Source of the DNA: an uncultured Cetobacterium sp.
GTDB taxonomy: Bacteria > Fusobacteriota > Fusobacteriia > Fusobacteriales > Fusobacteriaceae
DNA: 34,549 nucleotides
Assembly (NCBI RefSeq): GCF_947038635.1
Contig: NZ_CAMQXC010000013.1
Coordinates: 1-34,549, forward strand
Direction of reading: 5' to 3'
Shown: piece after piece, positions 28,374 to 34,549 of the stretch
Layout: every line of letters starts with the position of its first letter
Position numbering within the stretch: the stretch's first letter is position 1
The notes under the pieces: model-generated
Seen by the model: the letters and a program-made list of their open reading frames with translations, nothing else
Databases searched by the model: none
Told to the model about the DNA's origin: nothing
Translations under genes and position numbers: made by a program

Positions 28374-30338
28374 ATGAAGAAATTTATAGTTCTTATTCTT
28401 ATGGCAAACTTAGCTTTTGCTGGTAAATATTTTTATGAAAAAAAATCGTCACAGTCTCAAAATACTTTAATAAAACCATTACCTGAAATAAAAAAGGAGG
28501 ATTTTTCTATGATAAAAAATAGAGATGAAATTGCACAACAATATAAATGGGATTTAAATGATATCTATCCTGATTGGAATCAATGGGAAGCTGATTTAGT
28601 GAAACTTAAAGAACTTATGACAGAAATTCCTAAATATCAAGGGGAAATTTCTAAAAATCCAAAAACTTTTGTTGAATTTATAAATCTTGAAGAAAAAATA
28701 TCAAGACTTTTAGATAAAATTTATCTATATCCATACTTGCAAAGAGACTTAGACTCAACTAATGAGATGGCCTCTGTTAAACTTCAAGAAATTGAAAGTA
28801 TTTACGCTAACTATTCTATATCTTCATCTTGGATTACACCTGAAATCTTAACTATTCCTAAGGAAACTATGATTACATGGATTAACGACAATCCTATTCT
28901 TGAACCTAATAGATTTCCTTTAATGGAAATTTATAGACTTCAAGAACATGTTTTATCTGCTGATAAAGAAAAATTATTATCATATTTTGGACAATATCTA
29001 GGTGTTCCATCTGATATATATAGTGAATTATCTACTTCAGATATTAAATGGAATGATGTAGAGTTATCTGACGGAAGTAAAACTACCGTTACTAATGGAG
29101 TTTATTCTAAAGTAATTTCAACTAATAGAAATCAAGAGGATAGAAAAAAAGTTTTTGAAGCTCTTTATAACTCTTTTAATATTAATAAAAATACATATGC
29201 TTCAATTTATAAGAGTATTTTACAAAGAGATTTTGCTACAGCTCAATCTAGAAATTATAAATCTAGTTTAGAAAAAGCTTTAAATCCTAAAAATATTCCT
29301 TTAGATGTTTATACATCTTTAATTGAATCTACAAAAGAAAATACAGCTCCTCTAAAAAGATATATAGCTTTAAGAAAGAAAGCTCTAAATTTATCTGACT
29401 ATCACTATTATGATAACTCTATAAATATTGTAGATTACAATAAAGAGTTTACATATGAAGAGGCTAAAAATACAGTTTTAGAATCTGTTAAACCTTTAGG
29501 TGAAGATTATTATAATGGATTAAATACAGCTCTAAGCGAAGGGTGGTTAGATGTATACGAAACACCTAACAAAAGAAGTGGAGCCTATTCTTTAAACATA
29601 TATGATGTACATCCATATATGTTACTTAACTATAACGGAACAATGGACGCTGTCTTCACTTTAGCACACGAACTTGGACATACTATGCACTCTATGTTGT
29701 CTACCAAAAATCAACCATATCCAATTAGTAGCTATACAATATTTGTTGCTGAAGTTGCTTCAACATTTAATGAAAGATTATTACTTGATAATATGTTAAA
29801 AAATACAACTGATCCTAAAGAGAAAATAGCTCTTATTGAACAAGCTATCGGTGGAATTGTTGGAACTTACTATATTCAGTCTCTATTTGCTGATTATGAG
29901 TATCAAGCACATCAAATTGTAGAAAATGGTGGTGCTATAACTCCTGAGGTTCTAAATAATATTATGGAAAACTTATTCAAAGATTACTTTGGGACTGAGC
30001 TAACTATGGATGAATTACAAAAAATTATTTGGGCAAGAATCCCGCATTTTTATAACTCTCCATATTACGTATATCAATACGCAACTAGTTTTGCTTCATC
30101 AGCAAATTTATACGACAGAATAACAAATGCAAAATATACTCCTCAAGAAAGAGAGCAAGCGAAAAACGAGTATCTTACTCTTTTAAAATCTGGTGGAAAT
30201 GATCATCCTATGAATCAACTAAAAAAAGCTGGTGTTGATCTAAGTAAAAAAGATGCTTTTAATGCTGTTGCTACAGAGTTTAATAGACTTTTAGATCTTT
30301 TAGAAGAGGAACTAAAAAAAGAAAAAGGAGATATCTAA
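28374..30338 (+). CDS. pepF: M3-family metallopeptidase (oligoendopeptidase F) with N-terminal signal-like extension
   Basis: 654 aa; zinc motif TLAHELGHTMHS; N-term MKKFIVLILMANLAFAGKYF is signal-peptide-like. Confidence 0.92.
   Translation: MKKFIVLILMANLAFAGKYFYEKKSSQSQNTLIKPLPEIKKEDFSMIKNRDEIAQQYKWDLNDIYPDWNQWEADLVKLKELMTEIPKYQGEISKNPKTFVEFINLEEKISRLLDKIYLYPYLQRDLDSTNEMASVKLQEIESIYANYSISSSWITPEILTIPKETMITWINDNPILEPNRFPLMEIYRLQEHVLSADKEKLLSYFGQYLGVPSDIYSELSTSDIKWNDVELSDGSKTTVTNGVYSKVISTNRNQEDRKKVFEALYNSFNINKNTYASIYKSILQRDFATAQSRNYKSSLEKALNPKNIPLDVYTSLIESTKENTAPLKRYIALRKKALNLSDYHYYDNSINIVDYNKEFTYEEAKNTVLESVKPLGEDYYNGLNTALSEGWLDVYETPNKRSGAYSLNIYDVHPYMLLNYNGTMDAVFTLAHELGHTMHSMLSTKNQPYPISSYTIFVAEVASTFNERLLLDNMLKNTTDPKEKIALIEQAIGGIVGTYYIQSLFADYEYQAHQIVENGGAITPEVLNNIMENLFKDYFGTELTMDELQKIIWARIPHFYNSPYYVYQYATSFASSANLYDRITNAKYTPQEREQAKNEYLTLLKSGGNDHPMNQLKKAGVDLSKKDAFNAVATEFNRLLDLLEEELKKEKGDI
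28496..28511 (+). promoter_or_regulatory. Internal Shine-Dalgarno plus in-frame ATG in pepF
   Basis: ggagg-atttttct-atg; GGAGG at 28496-28500, ATG at 28509 in frame with 28374 (135 nt), just before the conserved PepF start (MIKNRDEIAQQYKWDLNDIYPDW). Confidence 0.6.
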
Positions 30339-30339
30339 T

Positions 30340-32058
30340 ATGATTTTGCTTAGATGGATTTTTAACTTTCTAAAATTTATCATTAGAGAAATCTCTTCAA
30401 TGATAATAAAATTTGTATTTCTTTTAATTTTAATAGTTTTAGCTTTCAATTATTTTACTAAAACTAAAAAAAGCCCTATTACTAAAAAATCATACTTAAA
30501 AATTGATTTGTCTAAAGAATTTAATGAGACTTTAATTCAAAGTCCTCTTAATTTTAGCTCTAAGAGTATAAATTTTTATCAACTTTTAAATAATATAAGC
30601 ATGGCTAAAGATGATTCTAATGTACAAGGAATTATATTGTCTTTAGATGAAAGCTCTTTAAGTAGAAGCCAAATTGATGAGCTTGGAGAAGTTTTAAATG
30701 AATTTAAAACTTCAACTAAACCCATATATTCATATGGAGCTATGATTGATAATAACTCTTTATTAGTAAGCAGCTATAGTACTGAAACTATAATGCCACC
30801 AGCAGCATCTACTGCTGTAAATGTCACTGGATATAATAAAGATATTCCATATTTTAAAGGTTTAACTGAAAAATTAGGAATAGATGTCACTGTTATTCAT
30901 GTTGGAGACTTTAAAACTTATGGTGAAAATTATACTCGAAGTGAGATGTCTGAAGAAAATCGTTCAGATTTAAAAAGAATTTTAGATAAAAGTTACTCTT
31001 TTTTTCTTGAAGATTTATCTAAAAATCGTTCAATTGAAATCAATAGTTTAAATTCTACAATTATTTCAGGGGAATTAATGGGAGAATCTTCGGAATCTTT
31101 AAAAAAATATAATTTAATAAGTACTTTAAATTATTGGGAAAATTTCAAAAAAGAAAAGAATATTGAAAATATAACTAGTATAGAGGAATATATTCCATCT
31201 TTTAAGTCTACAATATCTAATAACAAAATAGCAATAGTTTATGCTGATGGTGAAATAAATTATACATCTTCTAAAAATCCTACTACAAGTACTATAACTC
31301 CCGATAAATTTATTTCTGCTCTAGAAAAGGCAGAAAAAGATGATAATGTTAAAGGAATTGTAATTAGAGTTAATTCTCCTGGGGGATCTGCACTTGCCTC
31401 AGATATTATCTGTAACGCTATTAAAAATATTGAAAAACCTATCTATGTTTCTATTGGAAGCGTAGCCGCTTCAGGTGGTTACTATATTTCAACTGCTGCT
31501 AAAAAAATATTTGCTGATAAAAATAGTATCACTGGTTCTATTGGAGTTGTTAGCCTTATTCCAAATGTTAAAGAACTTACAAATAAAATTGGTGTCAATA
31601 TGAATGATATATCTTATGGTAAATATTCAGATTTATACTCTTTAACAGCTCCAATGACACCTGAAAGACAGGAAAAAATATATAACTCTAATCTTAAGGT
31701 TTACAAAGAATTTTTAAATAAAGTTGCTTATGGAAGAAATTTACCATTAGAAGAAGTTGAAAAAATAGCCCAAGGAAAAGTTTGGTTAGGAGATGAAGCT
31801 ATTAAAATTGGACTTATTGATTCTATTGGTGGAATAAATACAACTATAAAAAGTTTAGCTACAGATCTACAAATAAATGATAATTACTCTGTTACTGAGA
31901 TTTCTTATGAAGAGGATTTGAAAACTATGTTTGAATCAACAATATTTCCAATACAAACTTTTTTTTCTTTTAAATCTTTAACTAAAAGCGAAAATCTTAA
32001 AAATTTAATTGAAAATGAAGATATATTCTTTAAACCAATTTTATACCTAAGCTTTTAA
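30340..32058 (+). CDS. sppA: Signal peptide peptidase SppA (long, protease IV type)
   Basis: 572 aa; N-terminal TM; HVGDFKTYGENYTR (Lys region) and SVAASGGYYIS (Ser nucleophile region), RVNSPGGSALASD. Confidence 0.93.
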   Translation: MILLRWIFNFLKFIIREISSMIIKFVFLLILIVLAFNYFTKTKKSPITKKSYLKIDLSKEFNETLIQSPLNFSSKSINFYQLLNNISMAKDDSNVQGIILSLDESSLSRSQIDELGEVLNEFKTSTKPIYSYGAMIDNNSLLVSSYSTETIMPPAASTAVNVTGYNKDIPYFKGLTEKLGIDVTVIHVGDFKTYGENYTRSEMSEENRSDLKRILDKSYSFFLEDLSKNRSIEINSLNSTIISGELMGESSESLKKYNLISTLNYWENFKKEKNIENITSIEEYIPSFKSTISNNKIAIVYADGEINYTSSKNPTTSTITPDKFISALEKAEKDDNVKGIVIRVNSPGGSALASDIICNAIKNIEKPIYVSIGSVAASGGYYISTAAKKIFADKNSITGSIGVVSLIPNVKELTNKIGVNMNDISYGKYSDLYSLTAPMTPERQEKIYNSNLKVYKEFLNKVAYGRNLPLEEVEKIAQGKVWLGDEAIKIGLIDSIGGINTTIKSLATDLQINDNYSVTEISYEEDLKTMFESTIFPIQTFFSFKSLTKSENLKNLIENEDIFFKPILYLSF

Positions 32059-32066
32059 ATCTCTAG

Positions 32067-32096
32067 TTGAAAAGTTACTCTCTATTATGATATAAT
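32067..32096 (+). promoter_or_regulatory. Sigma70-type promoter upstream of ybaB
   Basis: TTGAAA-18 nt-TATAAT with extended TGa before the -10. Confidence 0.7.
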
Positions 32097-32133
32097 CATA
32101 ACAATTACACAATATATTCTAGGAGGGATTAAA

Positions 32134-32487
32134 TTGGTTAGAAAACTAAAAGGACAAAAAACTACTGGAGGAAACTCTCAATCTGATATTTTAAGACAAG
32201 CTCAAGCTATGCAACAACAAATGCTTTCTGTTCAAGAATCATTAAAAGAAAAAGAAGTTGAGGCTTCTGTTGGTGGTGGAGCTGTTGTAGTAAAAGCTAA
32301 TGGACAAAAAGATATCGTTTCTATAAAAATATCTGAAGAGACTATTAAAGATGCTGTTGAAGATAAAGAGATGTTAGAAGATCTTGTTCTTTCTGCTGTT
32401 ACTGAGGCTATGAGACAAGCTGATGAGTTAGCTGAGAAAGAGATGTCTGCTGTTACTGGTGGAATCAATATCCCAGGTCTATTCTAG
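32134..32487 (+). CDS. ybaB: YbaB/EbfC-family nucleoid-associated protein
   Basis: 117 aa; QAQAMQQQMLSVQESLKEKEVEASVGGGAVVVKANGQKDIVSIKI; TTG start after AGGAGGG. Confidence 0.94.
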   Translation: MVRKLKGQKTTGGNSQSDILRQAQAMQQQMLSVQESLKEKEVEASVGGGAVVVKANGQKDIVSIKISEETIKDAVEDKEMLEDLVLSAVTEAMRQADELAEKEMSAVTGGINIPGLF

Positions 32488-32497
32488 TTTGAATTTT

Positions 32498-32532
32498 AAG
32501 CACCGATACAATAAGTATTGGTGCTTTTTTTT
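32498..32532 (+). terminator. Intrinsic terminator after ybaB
   Basis: AAGCACCgATAC-aataa-GTATtGGTGCTT followed by TTTTTT. Confidence 0.88.
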
Positions 32533-32547
32533 ACTTTAAATTTATGT

Positions 32548-32553
32548 TATAAT
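32548..32553 (+). promoter_or_regulatory. Candidate extended -10 upstream of the DUF374 gene
   Basis: TGtTATAAT; no clear -35. Confidence 0.4.
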
Positions 32554-32588
32554 TATTTGAAAATACTTTGATTATAGGTGGTTTTTTA

Positions 32589-33230
32589 ATGGAAAATAAT
32601 AAATATAAAAGATATGGTTTAATACTTTACTACCTACTAAAAATTATTTCTAAAACAATGAAAATAGAGATTATAAAAAGTCCTAAACTTGTTGATGGAG
32701 AAAATTATGTATGTGGTTTTTGGCACAATAAACTTGTCGGAGCCTCTCTAGGACTAATCAATCTATCTGAAAAAAAAGCTGTCTTAGCTAGCCCTTCTAA
32801 AGATGGAGAATTAATATCTATTCCTTTAGAAAAAATGGGTTTTACTATGGTTAGAGGTTCTTCTGGAAAGGATTCAATTAAGTCAGTTTTAAAATTAATT
32901 AAATTAGTTAAAGATGGTCACAGTGCTGGAACTCCATTAGATGGACCTAAAGGTCCTATTTATGAAGTTAAACCAGGTATGCTATATCTTGCCCAAAAGT
33001 CTGGAAAAGCTTTAGTTCCAGTTGGTGTAGCATTTAGCAATAAATGGACTTTTGAAAAAGCTTGGGATAAATTTCAAATGCCTAAACCTTTTTCTAAAAT
33101 GGTTTGTTTAATTGGAGACCCCATTTTAATTCCTACTAATGCTAATTTAGATGATTATTTAGATTTAGCAAAAGAAGCTTTATTCCAAATAGACAAAGAA
33201 GCTGAAAAAATATTAAATGAAAAAAAATAA
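32589..33230 (+). CDS. DUF374 / lysophospholipid acyltransferase family protein
   Basis: CGFWHNKLVGASLG, SPSKDGELISIPLEKMGFTMVRGSSGKDSIKSV, TPLDGPKGPIYEVKPGMLYLAQKSGKALVPVGVAF. ATG 32589 preferred over track start 32568. Confidence 0.88.
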   Translation: MENNKYKRYGLILYYLLKIISKTMKIEIIKSPKLVDGENYVCGFWHNKLVGASLGLINLSEKKAVLASPSKDGELISIPLEKMGFTMVRGSSGKDSIKSVLKLIKLVKDGHSAGTPLDGPKGPIYEVKPGMLYLAQKSGKALVPVGVAFSNKWTFEKAWDKFQMPKPFSKMVCLIGDPILIPTNANLDDYLDLAKEALFQIDKEAEKILNEKK

Positions 33231-33252
33231 CGTTTTGAAAGGAGATTAATAG

Positions 33253-34549
33253 ATGAGTAAAAATTTTTATGTAACAACACCGATATATTATGTTAATGGA
33301 GATCCACATGTTGGAAGTGCATATACAACTATTGCAGCTGATGTTTTAGCTAGATATAAAAAATCAAAAGGTTTTGATGTATTCTTTTTAACAGGTACTG
33401 ATGAACATGGACAAAAGGTTGAGGAAGCTGCTAAAATGAGAGACTTAACTCCTCAAGCTTGGACAGATTCTATGGCTCCTAGATTTATTGATATGTGGAA
33501 AGCACTAGATATCAATTATACAGATTTTATAAGAACTACAGAACCAAGACATAAAGAGGCTGTTAAAAAAATTATAAAAACAGTTTACGATAAAGGGGAT
33601 ATTTATAAAGGGGAATATGAGGGAAAATATTGTGTTTCTTGTGAAACATTTGTTCCAGAGAATCAAATTGTAAATGGAAATCACTGTCCTGATTGTGGTA
33701 AAGAGCTAACAATGGTTAAAGAGGAATCTTATTTCTTTAAGATGTCTAAATATCAAGATGCTTTACTTGAACATATTGAAAGTCATCCTGACTTTATTCT
33801 TCCTCACTCTAGAAAAAATGAAGTTGTTTCATTTATAAAGCAAGGGCTTCAAGATTTATCTATTTCTAGAAATACATTTGAATGGGGAATTCCAATTGAG
33901 TTTGCTCCTGGACACATAACTTATGTATGGTTTGATGCTCTAACAAACTATTTAACAGCTGTTGGGTATGAAAATAATCCTGAATTATTTGATAAATTCT
34001 GGAATAATGGAGAGGTAGTTCATCTTTTAGGAAAGGATATTCTTAGATTCCACGCTATTATATGGCCTTGTATGCTTTTATCAGCAGGAATTAAACTTCC
34101 AAATAAGATTGTAGCTCATGGTTGGTGGACTTCTGAAGGTGAAAAAATGTCTAAATCTAAAGGTAATGTTGTTGCACCATTAGACGAAATTGCTAAATAC
34201 GGTGTAGATGCTTTTAGATATTGTTTAATGAGAGAGGTTAATTTTGGAAATGATGGAGATTATTCTACGCCTTCAATTGTTACAAGAATCAATTCTGATT
34301 TAGCTAATGATTTAGGAAATCTTTTAAATAGAACTCTTGGAATGTATGGAAAATATTTTAATGGAATAATCACAAAAGGTGAGGTATTCGAAGAGATTGA
34401 TGACAGTGTAAAAACTCTTTGGAACGAAACTGTTACTGCTGTTGATTATCATATGAATAGAGTGGAATTCTCTAGAGCTTTAGAAGCTATCTGGAAATTT
34501 ATCTCTAGAATGAATAAATATGTTGATGAAACTGCCCCTTGGTTACTTA
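33253..34549 (+). CDS. metG: Methionyl-tRNA synthetase (truncated by window end)
   Basis: MSKNFYVTTPIYYVNGDPHVGSAYTTIAADVLARYKK...CVSCETFVPENQIVNGNHCPDCG...GEKMSKSKGNVV. Not in the ORF track because it is open at the edge. Confidence 0.97.
   Translation, partial: MSKNFYVTTPIYYVNGDPHVGSAYTTIAADVLARYKKSKGFDVFFLTGTDEHGQKVEEAAKMRDLTPQAWTDSMAPRFIDMWKALDINYTDFIRTTEPRHKEAVKKIIKTVYDKGDIYKGEYEGKYCVSCETFVPENQIVNGNHCPDCGKELTMVKEESYFFKMSKYQDALLEHIESHPDFILPHSRKNEVVSFIKQGLQDLSISRNTFEWGIPIEFAPGHITYVWFDALTNYLTAVGYENNPELFDKFWNNGEVVHLLGKDILRFHAIIWPCMLLSAGIKLPNKIVAHGWWTSEGEKMSKSKGNVVAPLDEIAKYGVDAFRYCLMREVNFGNDGDYSTPSIVTRINSDLANDLGNLLNRTLGMYGKYFNGIITKGEVFEEIDDSVKTLWNETVTAVDYHMNRVEFSRALEAIWKFISRMNKYVDETAPWLL

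Noticed and set aside
1-34549. CRISPR arrays, tRNA/rRNA genes, IS elements, prophage or toxin-antitoxin genes
   Set aside because: None recognised on reading; apart from the valS duplication no spaced or terminal repeats and no transposase/integrase-like proteins were seen.

Overview
AT-rich chromosomal segment from a bacterium of the Fusobacteriaceae type (Fusobacterium or Cetobacterium-like; inferred from protein style and gene content, genus not determined). The left 8 kb is a leftward catabolic operon, glmS-glmL-glmE-mal-citD-citE-citF, followed by a truncated RpiR-type regulator. It encodes the B12-dependent methylaspartate route of glutamate fermentation, and the 'citrate lyase' genes are probably citramalate lyase. 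The rest is rightward: rimP-nusA-ylxR/L7Ae fusion-infB-rbfA-recJ, tig, clpP-clpX-lon-engB-valS, LysR regulator-gmhA, secreted DNase I-like protein-thiN, uraA, M3 peptidase-sppA, ybaB, DUF374 acyltransferase, and a truncated metG. The clearest anomaly is a perfect 269-bp tandem duplication that frameshifts the essential valS gene. Removing one copy restores an uninterrupted 886-aa ORF, so an assembly or culture artefact is the leading explanation. Other points for follow-up are internal Shine-Dalgarno/ATG starts in the M3 peptidase gene (possible exported and cytosolic isoforms) and in infB, intercistronic hairpins in the glutamate operon, structured tig-clpP and rimP leaders, and a YlxR-L7Ae fusion. 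I found no CRISPR array, tRNA, rRNA, transposon, phage or defence island, and no convincing wholly new system.
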